Positions 44,514 to 55,869 are shown, counted from the stretch's first letter. The stretch: DNA of 64,000 nt from Armillaria gallica (GCA_037576215.1 JBANDB010000002.1:3100001-3164000); one strand, 5' to 3'. The notes: generated by a model from the sequence alone, not told the origin. Made by a program: numbers and translations.

Positions 44514-45548
44514 ATGGCTAGCTCAAATCCACCAGACGTCCCGCGGAAAACCCTTGCAAATCGGAGGGGCAATTTCCAGCCAATGCCACCAGTGAGTTAC
44601 TCGCAAAAGTCGGGGTTTTCGGCCCACCTCATCCGATCTTAGGCGCCTACACAAGCACCAACGAAACCGGACCCCTTCTACGGCCAGGAGGAAATATCTC
44701 GTTTATGTGCTCGATTTATCACACATCTCTTCGCCTGTCCAGAGAATCCACCCGCGGCTAGTCAATCGCAAGCCAAACTACCATACTTCATCGCGTACGC
44801 ATTCCACAGGACGAAGCTACACCCTTCTGTCACCTTCGCTGCACTTATCCTTCTGCAGCGGCTCAAAGCTCGCTTTCCCACTGCTCGTGGTTCCTCTGGG
44901 CACCGACTATTTCTGTCTGCCTTCATGATTGCGTCCAAAATTATTTGCGACGACACTTACTCGAACAAATCTTGGACGATCGTGGGGCAGGGCATGTTCA
45001 ACCTACGGGAGATTAATCAAATGGAGAGAGAAATGTGCTTGTATTTGGATTGGGAACTCACCGTTGACAACACCCTTCTCACCAACTTTGAAAGCATGGT
45101 GAGAAGGGATTTCAAGGCGGCAGAGGGGCCATATCCCATGTATTCCTTGCAAATGGTGTCGAAACGTGCACTCCGAGCCGCCGCATCGGCATCAGCAACT
45201 CCCCTTCCCGAGCCACATGCTACGACCAGCCCTATTCCAATGTTTGGTCACCACGGTCGCCATCCATCGCCGTCCGCTTCCGAGTCATCCCCCAAAAGAC
45301 GGAAACGCAGCAAACAGTATGTGGATTCTCCGCCAGAGACCCCGTCGCCGTCTTATTCTGCCTCGACGTCGCCGGCCTCATCTGCTTCCCCAGCCACGCC
45401 TGTTGGTCCCAACGACTTTACTGCCAAGATACGGGGGATCGATTCACCGCTGGGTTTTTCAATATCCCGTCACAGGCACAAAGATCGGACACTGTCGCAT
45501 CCATTAAAAACGCGCATGTTTTCCCTCGCCAGTACAACGTTGTGGTAG
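44514..45548 (+). CDS. Pho85-type (PCL-like) cyclin
   Basis: Two exons (intron about 44592-44642), ~327 residues. After an N-terminal stretch (MASSNPPDVPRKTLANRRGN) comes a cyclin box. It has YFIAYAFHRTKLHPSVTFAALILLQRLKARFP, then HRLFLSAFMIASKIICDDTYSNKSW, then FNLREINQMEREMCLYLDWELTVD. The pattern SAFMIASK..D.TYSNKSW..I.....REIN.ME is typical of PCL1/2/9-type cyclins that partner the Pho85/CDK5 kinase in cell-cycle and polarity control (family knowledge). The C-terminal 130 residues are Ser/Pro/Ala-rich with many SP/TP sites (SPSPSY, SPKRRKRSK), possibly phosphorylation targets. The stop is at 45546-45548. The reading frame is intact. Confidence 0.88.
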
Positions 45549-47710
45549 CATTTATCTTATTTTTTCTGTTTTTACTCATTGCTTTGATCTCGTTTATTTC
45601 CATTCATTGCATCAACTTTCTTTTTATCTCTCTGCAAGCAATCCCTACATCTTGTCTTCTTCCCGCCTCAGTGAACCTTGTACGAGCATGGACCACATCA
45701 CCTATACCTCCGACCATCATACCTTCGCCCAGCATACTTGCTCAAAGAGAGATCAATAATCTTATTTGTTCGCATTGTATCACTAACCAGGATTTCATTT
45801 ACCTCTCGGGTTTCCCTTTTGCATTGTCCGTCATTTGCACTTGTTATGGTTGTCACATTAGTCTATCTACTTATAAATCCATCTACATGCATCTGTATGC
45901 TGTGGGCAATATATGTACATGAGTTCCAGGGAAATGTGTTCGTACTCGTTTCGATCGTGATCGGGATTCATTTCGAAGCGCAGAGTATATTTTGTAGGCG
46001 CTTGCTGGCAACTGCTGTGATGCCTCATGGCCCCTCTTGATGGTTGAGTCTATTTACTGACCCTCTTGGACCCACACTCTGCACGCGGTGAGAGCAGAAA
46101 AAGCCGCGTGTTGACCCACAGAAATTAAAACCTCACCGACCAAAGTGCTAGATCATCGTGTCAACAGCCATGAATCTCTCGCCGGCGCTATCAAATTACA
46201 GCACCCATCTCCTATCTCCAACACATGTTTTCATAACAGCACGAGAACCTCCTTTATTGTCTTGCTTCGTAAATCATTGCTGTACCGTTTTCCCCGAGTC
46301 ATCAGGGTGTTCGTGTTCTCCAGTCACTTATGAAACCGTGGACCCACGTACTAATCACATTCTATTAGAACAAGATCAAACCCATATGAACTAGTACGAC
46401 CCACACGGGACCCCCCCAATGTCCATTTCCTGATTGATACACGTTAGTCACTATGACGAAGATATTTCTTTGAATAAGAATTTCCATGCTACTAAGGCAT
46501 GAGATCCGAACAACCCCAGGGCCCAGGGGATGCGGTGCGTTCCCACACCCAATAATCGTACTCGTACCACTCTTCCTACCTTCTTCTAGGGTGTTTCGCT
46601 GTCAAGCCGGTCTGGGTTGTGCCTGTTCCGAAATTCTGTGCATAATGGCCAGGGCGCGCAGGTATGTCCCTTATCACAGCACCAACATATAAATGTTTTT
46701 CGCACCCGAGGGAGGTCATTAGTAGTAGCATGCTATCAGAGCTTTCCGCTAGCTTCGATTCCGAAGCCGATGATTGGCCGACGTAGCCCACAGCTTTCAG
46801 CAGTGACGGCAGCGCCACAGAAAGAACGTTGACCGGAGATGATTCGGACCAAGTACGTTGACAGTCCAAAAGGGAAGGAGCTAGGTTTGCGAAAGGATAT
46901 GTCACAAGCTGTAGTGGCGGTTAGATATTCTTATCATTGCAATACAACAGCGGAAGCTGAGAAGATGGAAGTACATCAGAGGGCGATATCGGTGCGCGTT
47001 GTGATGAGCTTTAGCCGGTAACTCTGAAGCGCTAACATTCGCTACCGTTTATTGATGATCATCTAGGAGAAGGGGAAACGTTAAGAGAAAGGTACCTATG
47101 ACCAAGAACCCTGTCGAGATAGAAGCCCGAAGGAAACGTAAGGCGACTACGAGCAACGCAGTTTAAGCGCTTGACGCTTGGCGAAATGGGCGGCAAATGA
47201 TACTGCAAGAAAGAATCATTATTGCCCTCAGAAATCGCAAGGAATTAAAGGGGCAAAATCACTCAGAGTACCATGACCAGTACAAAAGATGATACAGAAT
47301 GCATCAGAGCCGGGGGAATGAAAGGCGCGATTCCAAACCGTAGCCGATCACCAACGAGGCAAACTACCAACAGAAAGATACAACAGACTTCCAGTGTCTG
47401 CTACAATACAACACGCACAGCAATATAAGCAGACTAGGGAGTCGCAACGGGTCACAAGGCACGTTGGATACATGAAGCAGACAAGAGAGCAAATCCGAGG
47501 GAACTGATTTCGCAAACGGTCAAGTAGATGATCAAGCTAGGAGACACGGTATTCGTCTCAACTTAAGTACAAGACGCTCGCGCTGACTAATGCAGTGCAG
47601 TAGCACGTGATGCAGCAATAATGTTTTCATAAAGAAATAATTCAATAAAATAAGTAAGCGGCAGCGGAGTCTGAAAACCACGGTTCACTGTCATCTTCCA
47701 CTCAGATATT
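45549..47710. other. 2.2 kb gene-poor stretch between cyclin and NAB2 genes
   Basis: The first ~500 bp are T-rich (3' UTR-like). Near 46646-46860 a short plus-strand series of exon-like pieces reads naturally (MARARSSSMLSELSASFDSE; SSDGSATERTLTGDDSD) but is broken by a TAG, so it may be a decayed gene. From about 47090 to 47640 the plus strand is strongly purine-rich (gaa/aga/caag runs), with no long frame. No transposon ends or repeats were recognised. Confidence 0.45.
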
Positions 47711-49821
47711 ATGGTTTTTGGCCTTACGATTGGAACTGAGCGTGCTGCTGCCTTGGAGGTGCGATTTCTTGGTCGTTATACATTTGACACACTTTCTTAC
47801 TTATCCATTCTAACAGCGGGCAATCCAACATGAGCTCACGGCGCGGGGCTACAGTCCTGAGGGAGGTGAGCGATATTGTGGCAATTATCAGGACCTAGAA
47901 CCTGACGAGGCCGACGACAGACAATGTTATGGCGGAATACATCACTATCATGATAATAAACAACAAGACTTCCGGTGCGCGCTTCCTTTGCGTATCATGT
48001 TGCGTCAGCTAACACCAAGTTTCGACTAGGTCAAATAACCACTGAATTGGAAGACCGTATGTTCCGTTTTTTTTCTCCTGCTGTCCATATATATATGCCT
48101 GACCACTTTTCGCTAGTAATTGGATCAGATTTTGGTACGCATCCATCTTGTTGGACTGGCCGATATCTTACTCAACCTGGCCTCAGATCACTCGTTCACG
48201 GACTGGTTGTTCCAGGAAGCAGCGAAAGGTGCTACCGGACCCGACGTAATACCCGCTGAAGCCACCCCTTCTGAGGAGACACCCGATGTAACGCCAGAGG
48301 CGACTCAAAGTGCCGCTCCTGAGTCATCACGACGACCACCAAATACTGGCAGGAGCGGTCTCTATCATCAAGCTCTATCCCAAGCTATTCCTTCGACAGC
48401 TCAAAAGCGTAGCGCGTCCGCCCGGTCACCCTCGCCAAGCCACCCAAGTAAAATAAGACGAACCGATGTCCCTACAGGCCCGCGAGCCATGCTCCGGGAT
48501 GGCCCCCCGCTTTCGAACTCGCGGAGTCTTTTGGACCGTGTAGGTGGTCGGAATGGCCCAGCGCAGAATGGTTATGGTCAAGACGACATCCAAGCGCGGA
48601 TAGACAACATCACCAATACTCCTGATGCAAATATGATGATGGCAGCTGGATACCCCGGAATGAATGGCCTGGACATGAACGCCATGGCGGCTTCGGCCAT
48701 GGGGAACCCCCTGATGCTCCAAGAGCTGATGATGAACCAAATGGCACTTATGGCTCAGATCAGCGGGATGATGGGGCCCGGTCAATTCAATGCGTCTGGT
48801 TTTCCGATGCAGAATGGTATGCCTGGGGATATGAACATGTTCCAGAACGGTGGTATGAATGCTTTCCAAAATGGACCTCAGGGGATGAATGGAAACACGA
48901 GAGGACGAGGCAGTGGTCGGGGACGAGGAAGCGGACGAGGCAGGGGCGGCCACACACCATCGTTATCGGGCTCAAAGCCTGCGGAAGGCGCTGTGGAGGC
49001 AGAGTCGGCGCAGCAAGTTCCCATCGTTGCACCTACCCCGACTGCGGCCAAGCCTGTACACGCCGCAGCTCCATCGGGCGCGTCTCAACAGCGGCTTGGA
49101 TACGTGTATCCCGAGAGACCTCAATCGCCCACGCTGTGTAAATTTGGCCTCAAGTGTTCGAATCCGCATTGCCGGTGGACGCATCCGTCACCAGTTGCCA
49201 CTGTAGAAAGTGGTGTGGTCACAAGTACGGAGGCTTGCGAGAAGGGCAAAGATTGCAAGGATAAAGATTGTGTGAAAGCGCACGTCAGTCCAGCAGTGCT
49301 TACGGCCAAAGGTGCGAATACATTGCTCAATTTTCTATTGCGTTACTAATTGAAATTAAGACCACCCCCCATCGGCAGCGCCTGTTCCGCAACCCTCTCA
49401 CCACCATCCTTCCCCGGTGCCCTGCCGGTTCGGCGCTGCTTGCACACGACCGAACTGTACTTTCTCCCACCCACCTCGCCCGTCCAATAACTCGATCCAT
49501 TTCGCTCAACAATGTCGGTATGGTGCGGGGTGCACCCGAGCGGCATGTCAATTCCAGCATCCGGAAGGTCGCGTTCTACCGACTTCATTCCATCGCGGGC
49601 TATCTACGTCGGCCCCCCTAGTTAATGTTCAGGCTCCAGAAGCCGGCTCTATGGGAGGACCTAGTCCGCATAAAAGCGTCAAATTCAGTAACTCGGCGGC
49701 GGTGAAGGAGAAGTTGGAGAAGCTTGAACAAGAGAAGCTTCGAGTTGAGAAAGGCCTGAAATTGAAGGAAGCCGAAGCCGCGAGCAAAGATTCTAAATCC
49801 CAAGTCGCAATCACCGCTTGA
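47711..49821 (+). CDS. NAB2: NAB2/ZC3H14-type nuclear poly(A)-RNA binding protein
   Basis: Seven exons. Five short introns in the first 500 bp join a PWI-like N-terminal domain: IQHELTARGYSPEGDNVMAEY, ITIMIINNKT, QITTELEDLIGSDF, TDWLF. After this come a Ser/Pro-rich linker, a Met/Asn/Gln-rich segment (MNGLDMNAMAASAMGNPLML) and an RGG-like Arg/Gly stretch. Nab2-type CCCH fingers follow (C-x5-C-x4-C-x3-H): CKFGLKCSNPHCRWTH, CEKGKDCKDKDCVKAH and, after an intron at about 49312-49359, CRFGAACTRPNCTFSH and CRYGAGCTRAACQFQH. A short coiled coil (VKEKLEKLEQEKLRVEKGLKLKE) ends the protein. NAB2 binds poly(A) tails and limits tail length during mRNA export. The start lies 480 bp upstream of any long frame. 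Confidence 0.93.
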
Positions 49822-50161
49822 CAAGTTTCTTTTTTGCTCATTGTTGGTATGATTCTACTTTTCGTTGCATGAACATGCATCTCAAGAATTCGCAGACACT
49901 CGTCTCATCAATCTTAAGTAGCACAGTGTATTTTCCTTGTATTGTTGCCATCACCATTTTTAAATTTTCTGCTTCTCTATCTAGTATACACATCTGCTTA
50001 CATACCGTAGCGTAGCTGTTGACGGGGCGGATGGAAGGGGTGAAATTAAATATCTTGGCTGGAGGCGCGCAAAAAAATAAGCGTTGCCTCCATGCCCACA
50101 CCCCCACACTTGCAAAGAAATGAAAGTGATAAGCACAATCAAACAGAACACTGATAACCCT
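49822..50161. other. intergenic, convergent 3' ends
   Basis: About 340 bp between the NAB2 and DUF1279 stop codons; T-rich on the plus strand (ttcttttttgctc) as in a 3' UTR. No gene seen. Confidence 0.5.
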
Positions 50162-50701
50162 TCATCTCTTCTGTTCAAATGACCGCGTCAATATTCTTCG
50201 CAGAGGATCCACGACCATCCGGGAAGATACAGGTGAAAGGTATAGTGATAGTCCAATTCGAACAGGAAAGAGAGCCTGCTGCCCTTGAGAACGGCGACAA
50301 GGAACAGACAAGGACCTCACCTTAGTGACACCGTAAGCAAATACAGCATTGGCTACATCGCCAGCAAGATGCTCTGGCAAATACGTTGGGCTCTCTTTAC
50401 TATCCTTCTTTTCCAGTCCAAAGATCCCGTATCGTTGGCCAACTCTTCCCGCCCAGACGGTTCCTTCCTGCGCCCACGTCTTCACCTGCAGCCGGGCCCA
50501 TCCAGCGGGTTCATCATCGGCTGCTACAGCGTCAACGACGCGTTCCCCAACCCCGAAAGCGCGAGCAGCATAGAATACACCCGCAAAAGATGCAATAGCC
50601 GTTATTTCGTGCAATACAGCAAAGGAAACCAGCAGAGATGACAACGGAGCGCCTGTACGCGCAGAGATGGCACTGAGCGCAGCCTTGTAGCGTCCGGCCA
50701 T
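50162..50701 (-). CDS. DUF1279 (FAM210/NAT2-like) mitochondrial membrane protein
   Basis: Two exons; ~165 residues from MAGRYKAALSAISARTG to SFEQKR. The DUF1279 pattern is seen in PLSSLLVSFAVLHEITAIASFAGVF, followed by an amphipathic middle (YGIFGLE) and the C-terminal block VANAVFAYGVTK then ALFPVRIGLSLYLSPVSSRMVV. Family members are mitochondrial inner-membrane proteins (FAM210A/B in animals, Nat2 in yeast); the biochemical role is unclear. The 45-nt intron (about 50277-50321) is in frame, so an unspliced product would also be open. The ATG at 50699-50701 was chosen as the only in-frame ATG before the domain; a targeting sequence might be encoded further upstream. Confidence 0.8.
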   Translation of the reverse strand: MAGRYKAALSAISARTGAPLSSLLVSFAVLHEITAIASFAGVFYAARAFGVGERVVDAVAADDEPAGWARLQVKTWAQEGTVWAGRVGQRYGIFGLEKKDSKESPTYLPEHLAGDVANAVFAYGVTKVRSLSVPCRRSQGQQALFPVRIGLSLYLSPVSSRMVVDPLRRILTRSFEQKR

Positions 50702-50745
50702 GGACGTGAAAAATTGGCAACTCCAAGTTCCCACGGTATGGTCCT
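50702..50745. promoter_or_regulatory. 44-bp gap between divergent start codons
   Basis: The DUF1279 gene (start 50701, minus) and the proline-rich mitochondrial-like gene (start 50746, plus) diverge with only 44 bp between ATGs. Both core promoters must overlap the other gene's 5' end, unless one true start lies further inside. Confidence 0.5.
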
Positions 50746-52139
50746 ATGCTCCGTTCACGTCTCGTTGACCGTGGTGTCTGTTCGTCGCGCCGGTATAGCG
50801 CGGTCGCCAACAACAGCAACAGGGAACCCAGCTTGAAGCTCCAGCTCAGCAGGCAGGCCTGGTCGTTGCTGCGTTCACCAGACGGGCGGAGCGCCGTCGT
50901 AAAATCATGGAAATGGCTGGATTCAATGGCAGAGGCCTACGCCCTCATTCGCGCCATAGAGGAGAAGTACGGCCCTATTCATGAGTATTGGTTCCAAAAG
51001 GTACTTTCCTTGCTGTTTGGATGCGTCCACTTGATGTATAACCAATATTAGGACAAAGAAGATCCTTCAAAATTTACTTCTGTCGTTCGCGTGCAGTTTA
51101 AAAACGCGGAATCTTTGCGGGATATCTCGTTTACTCCTCAGCTGCTGCACACCGTTGCTCCAGTTGTCCCGGTACGCCCTGGAGGAATCGGCCTGGATGA
51201 TCTGAAGGGACTCCTCACGCCTCGAACACAATTAGTGCAGGAGCCAACGGATGGAACAGAGTCATCGCCTATTATTGGGGAAGGCGAGAAAGTCGTGGAT
51301 GCCAACATAGCCAAGGCCGGTATGTCTTCTACTTTACCTCCCTCAGGGCCACCAAGACTCATGAGTTTGCAGCCCAGCCGCTGTATACGAACGGAATCCC
51401 GATAAATCGAAGGGTCGTCCAACGGAATATCAAGGCCATCCACGACTGGGGAGGTTTTTTTCCCCTGGAGCCGCTGCCTGAGGGGGCCCCCGTAACGACT
51501 GACCACCCTCACATGCGGTTGGCTCTACAGCGATGGACATATGACATGAATTACCGACCACCACTTAATAATTCTGAGAGAGGTGACACGCAGAACGTGG
51601 GGACGCCTCATACAGGCTACTCACGGACGACGCGTCGAGAAGCTCCACCGATTCCTCAGGCGCCAGCTCCTCAGGAAGCACCACGGGAGTCTTCTCCTGC
51701 TCCTGCTTCCCCTTCCAACCGGCCTGTACCTGCTCCTGTAGTCCGAAAATCTCGCGAACCGTGGGTTCCTCTCCCTGAACCTATACCGCAACCTACGGTG
51801 ACAGCAGTAGCCTCGGAAGAAGCAGCCGCTCAACCTTCATCACCGCCTAGTCCAGTCCGGAAGACCCCCCTCGCCTCAGTCAGCCTACCTAGAGCTGCAG
51901 ATATTCCATATATCGACCTTCCACCCGTAGCAACGAGGAAGGACAGAAAGGCTCAGTTAATGGCCGCGCAACAGGCCATAAATCCGATCCCAAAGGCGCC
52001 CAAGACTTCTGCTCAACCATTGAAGAAGCCTAAACAGAAAAAGAAGAAGGATAAAACGGCTGTCGAGGAGGCCGCACCAGGCCAGGACGGTATCATTGAG
52101 AGGCTGAAAAAGACGTTCTTTGGTTCATGGTTTAGTTAA
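50746..52139 (+). CDS. unidentified proline-rich protein, possibly mitochondrial
   Basis: Three exons (introns about 51001-51052 and 51321-51374) giving ~430 residues. The N-terminus MLRSRLVDRGVCSSRRYS is Arg/Ser-rich, without acids, and resembles a mitochondrial targeting peptide. An ordered region follows (AEAYALIRAIEEKYGPIHEYWF, VVRVQFKNAESL, VPVRPGGIGLDDLKGLL, AIHDWGGFFPLEPLPEG). After it come ~150 residues rich in Pro/Ser/Ala and a Lys-rich tail. I do not recognise the family; a mitochondrial ribosome or gene-expression factor is one guess based on the presequence and its DUF1279 neighbour. It ends 28 bp before the stop of the NFKBIL1-like gene. Confidence 0.75.
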
Positions 52140-52167
52140 CGTAGATGCATTAATCCATTAAATTATT

Positions 52168-53092
52168 CTACCCATCCCCTTGCTTCATCAAGTCGTTGAG
52201 TATCCGGACGACCTGGCCCATGCCTAGTCTGACTTTCTCCTGCTCGCCAGACTTGACAAGCTTCATCAACCGGCTCTCGAACTTGTCGGGATGAAAGCGT
52301 AGGTACGTCTCACGGAGCTTGTCCTTCTTCGTCGTCTCGTCTGAGAAAAGAAAGAGAGATACCGCCTCGAGAGTAAGGTCCTCAACTGCCATGGACGAGC
52401 GTGGCGCCACGATGGGCCACGGAATATCGTCAAAGTGGAGATTAGCAGGAGGGAGGGAGAGGAGCTCCTTCCACCGAGATTCGTATTCCTGCCGTGCAAG
52501 CTCCCGCCGCCGGATATCTCTATTGCGCCTCCTCTGCCGACGCTCTTCCTCCGCCTGTCGCTCGAGGCGCCGGCTCTCTTCCTTTGCAGCCTTCTCTCGA
52601 GCACGCCGGGCAGCCTTCTCTGCCTTACGACGCCGTGCTTCTTCGTATTCCTGAGCATGGGATTTCCTGTTGTTCAATGTCAAGGACGGTAGTACGTAGA
52701 TGCAGGATCCTGACAGACCTGTACATCCCGGCCCGAATCCATTCTGCGTATTCCTCATCATCCATGTACCGAGGATCGAGTTTCATGAAATCGCCGTCGT
52801 CGTCGTACACGGGCCTCGCGGAGTCGCCGCCCCATCTCTTTGGGACGTGGGCAAAGTCGTTGAACTGCGCCTCTAGTGAGTCCAACCGCTCGTCGTCGGC
52901 GAACGCCATAGACATTCTCTCGCGGAATCGCTGCTCCTCTAGTTCAGCTTGGATTGCATCGTTGTAGGAAGGCCCGTCGTCGCTGCCGTCCTCAGCAGTA
53001 GCCTCCCTGCGTTTCTGCTGTTTCTTCTGCCGTTTGCGTTCTCGATGAGCAGCTTGCTCCTCTGGAGTACGCTTAAGGTGCAACTTGGGCAT
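52168..53092 (-). CDS. NFKBIL1-like (IkappaBL) coiled-coil protein
   Basis: Two exons joined at a 52-nt intron (about 52664-52715, GMY|RKSHAQEYEEA). The product is ~290 residues. A basic N-terminus (MPKLHLKRTPEEQAAHRERKRQKK) is followed by an acidic segment, a long Arg/Glu-rich helix (KAEKAARRAREKAAKEESRR) and a C-terminal domain with WPIVAPRSSM, then TYLRFHPDKFESRL and GQVVRILNDLMKQGDG. The LRFHPDKF segment in this context is typical of NFKBIL1 relatives, in which a J-domain-like helix follows a charged coiled coil; fungal members lack ankyrin repeats. A role in pre-mRNA splicing has been suggested for the family. It is packed between neighbours with gaps of 28 and 44 bp. Confidence 0.85.
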
Positions 53093-53136
53093 ACAAAAGA
53101 GAGATTGATCGAAACTAATACAAGTACAAAGAAACC

Positions 53137-54016
53137 CTACGCCGGCTTGGCTTCCTCTTCTGCATCTGGCTCCTCCTCAGGAAGTTTGTTTGAAGGATGC
53201 AAAAGCTCGGGGTAGATAATATTCTCTTCGTGCCATTTTTTCCAGGCGACCGCAGCAGCATGAGGCAGGAAACCACTCCCGTCGACCAACGTCCTGTGTG
53301 TCTTCATAGGGACGATCAGGATTTGTTCTACTGCATGCCGGACATTGACATGATGCACAAGCTCAGGTTGCCTCTCGCACAAGTTCTTCTGCATTCCCGC
53401 GAGGACGTGGTATATATCCTCGAGCTGTTCGTGTCGTATGCCGTTTGTGTCTGCGTGGTGTTCAAGTTGTTCTGCTATGGTTGTGTGCTCATGGTCTTCT
53501 TCGTCGGCTTGGACTGCTGGGGGGCCGGACGGTGCCACTGCCTTGGAGGGCTTGCTGAGCTCAGGAGTCACTTGGCGGCGTTCTATAGGAAGATCAGAAA
53601 TCAGGATTTGCTATGAGCGGAGGTCACTGACTTGATGGAGGCGCAGGTGCCTTCTCGTTGCTCGCATTTACAGGCGTCTTCTTGGCCTGTGACAACTCTT
53701 CAGCGGCGCCTTCTCTCTTTCTCTTGTTCGCATTGGCTTTGGTAGGAGGCTCTTTGGGTTCGCTCTTCGCAGTGGCAGGCCTTCCAGACGTTCAGGAAGA
53801 AGCTCAGCAGAGTAAGTGATGCGAGGTCACTTACAATATGGCCAATAGATTGTTGATGATAACTTTCGTTCCCAGGTTAGCCCGAATACCATGTTCCTTC
53901 GGGGAAAAATGAGACGTTAGGAGTGTCTAGAACAACGGAACACGAACTTTTGCAAGAGCCTGAATTTCTTGTCTAGTCAATGACTCGAGATAGTCTTGGG
54001 TGATATTCTCAGACAT
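53137..54016 (-). CDS. small SAP-like motif protein
   Basis: Four exons, ~235 residues, starting MSENITQDYLESLTRQEI. The first 40 residues resemble a SAP motif (YLESLTRQEIQALAKEHGIRA, then LGTKVIINNLL), a helix-turn-helix that binds scaffold-attachment DNA in nuclear proteins. A Lys/Ala/Pro-rich linker follows (KANANKRKREGAAEEL), then a His/Glu-rich segment and a C-terminal region ending EEEPDAEEEAKPA. Introns are about 53900-53949, 53778-53831 and 53588-53636, all GT..AG. The function is not known; a nuclear, chromatin-associated role is inferred from the motif. The gene runs in tandem behind the NFKBIL1-like gene with 44 bp between them. Confidence 0.75.
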
Positions 54017-54402
54017 GGTTTTCGGTGCTTGTGCTGCAGAGGCTTGTGGGGTAAATTTTGTGGTGGTAAGTGAAGGAAAGCAAGATTAGCATTGCTTGTT
54101 ATAATTATTCCAGCCAAGGGCCCGGCGGATACGGTGGTCCAAGGTAACAACAAAGGAAATGATATCACGAGGCGCGGTCGAAACGGTCGGAACAATGCAA
54201 GAACAAAAGGCCCGTATTGTTCGCTGGACATGGACCCTCCTTATCTCTCGAAAATAATAAACCGGAAACGATTTTCAAACCACGTCATAGCTCTTATATT
54301 TTGACTTTGCTGCCTGCGAAGCATTGCATCTTGAACCTCTACATCCTGCTACCACGTAATACCTAACCTCCCAACTTTTATCACCATCAACATATCGCTA
54401 AA
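54017..54402. promoter_or_regulatory. divergent intergenic region, SAP-like / charged nuclear protein
   Basis: About 390 bp between divergent start codons; it holds two promoters. No specific element is assigned. Confidence 0.4.
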
Positions 54403-55869
54403 TGCCTCGGGTGCGTTGAACAGCTCGTCGCGATTAACTATTTCCTTACTCAGCGTCCATCTTGCAGGCTACAATCGGACGCGCCGCCGTTGAACACGGG
54501 GCTGCTGTACGCGCTGCACTGGGACGGTCTCCCGAACTGAAAACACCGAGCCCGAAACGTCTGACGAGGTCAAAGGCAGCTGCTAAGGTTAAAGCAGCTG
54601 CTCCGGAGGCTGTCGAGGAGAGCGCAGAGTCCTCCGGGAGACCTCCAGCATCCAAGGCCAGAGGCAAGGGGTCTTCAAAGCTTGCCCCTGTCGGGGGCGG
54701 TGCCGTCAAGGAGTCTGCCGGCGGGGCTCGTTCGAGGCCCGTGCGACGTTCCAGGGCAGCATCTGTCGTAGCCGAGTCTGTCAACGAGAGGAACTCGAAG
54801 GCCAAAGCTCCGCCTCGTGTACCGGCGTTGGACAAGGGCAAGGGAAAACAGAAACAGGTCGAGCCTCTGGAGGTTGTCGAGGAAGAAGAACGAACCCCTG
54901 TCGATTCAGTTTATACTCAAGTCAAGACGACAACTAAGGGCAAGGGAAAGCTCGTTGAGATTCCTGAGGAGAGAGACATTAGCTCGGATGAAGATGAGGA
55001 GCGGGCCGCCGAATCGGATGCCACTGAAATTGTAGACGAAAGTACGTGCATTGAGACTGTTCTGTTCGATTTGCGTCCGATCATACTGTAGGTGAACTTA
55101 TAGGCAAATTTTCCAACACAGAAGCACGTAAACAAGAGCCAGTACAACCTACTTATCCAGAAGGTGAGAAGCCGTGTTCCATTTATTCGACGAACCTGTC
55201 CTGACCATTTCACAGAGGATCTCGACCCCAGCGTGTTAATCCCCAAGATGAACGCCCTAGTCAAAGAGGACATCGCTGATCTAAAGATGATTAACCAACT
55301 CGAGGACATGCTCAAACAAGTCGACAAGGATATCAGAAGCATACTTCATGGCTGTCAGAGGGAGAGGCTGTTCCGGGATCGCTTGGAGACATTTTTGCGA
55401 TACTGCTCGCTCAATAACCATCCTGATTCAAAGTACAACGACGTGACGGTCCGAGACGGGGGGAGACTTGATAACGGGTGGACTTTAGACCAGGTGTGGA
55501 GTGGCGGAGGGGTGGTCGTCCAGTGGGGCCCGAAAGACGAAAGACTCGCCACTGAAGATGACGAGGAGGAGTACTGGGAACGTGATGATGAGGAAATTCA
55601 GAAGGACTTAGATGAGCTGATGTCGGACTCGGACGAAGAGTGAGTTTTTTCCGCTTGTTGTTTTTGATTTTCTCTGATGTAGAATTGGCAGGCCTGAACC
55701 AATTGAAGGCGCAGGACAAGCGGCAGAGAAATCGGGAGGTTCGGGAAACGTGCCGGGCGACAAGCCTGCTAGCCAGCCGTCGCCGTCGCCGTCACCTTCG
55801 CGTAAGCGTCCCCGCGATATCGAGGAGGAGGAAGTAGCGCCTCCAGCTCGTCGTATCAGAGATTGCTAA
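54403..55869 (+). CDS. charged nuclear protein of unknown function
   Basis: Five exons. The first encodes only MPR, then an intron (54412-54468). The product is ~400 residues. The N-terminal 200 are Lys/Arg/Ala/Pro-rich (SPKRLTRSKAAAKVKAAA) followed by acidic runs (ISSDEDEERAAESD). A central ~130-residue ordered segment (LIPKMNALVKEDIADLKMINQ, LEDMLKQVDKDIRSILHGC, RLETFLRYCSLNN) is probably helical. The C-terminus is acidic, with an SPSPSPSRKRPRD tail ending RRIRDC. For the last exon I chose the acceptor at about 55690 rather than the one 9 nt upstream, because it gives the more protein-like tail and an in-frame stop at 55867. The family is not recognised; a chromatin or nucleolar role is possible. 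Confidence 0.75.

Noticed and set aside
46400..47700. Retrotransposon remnant
   Set aside because: No reverse transcriptase, integrase or terminal repeat motif could be read in any frame.
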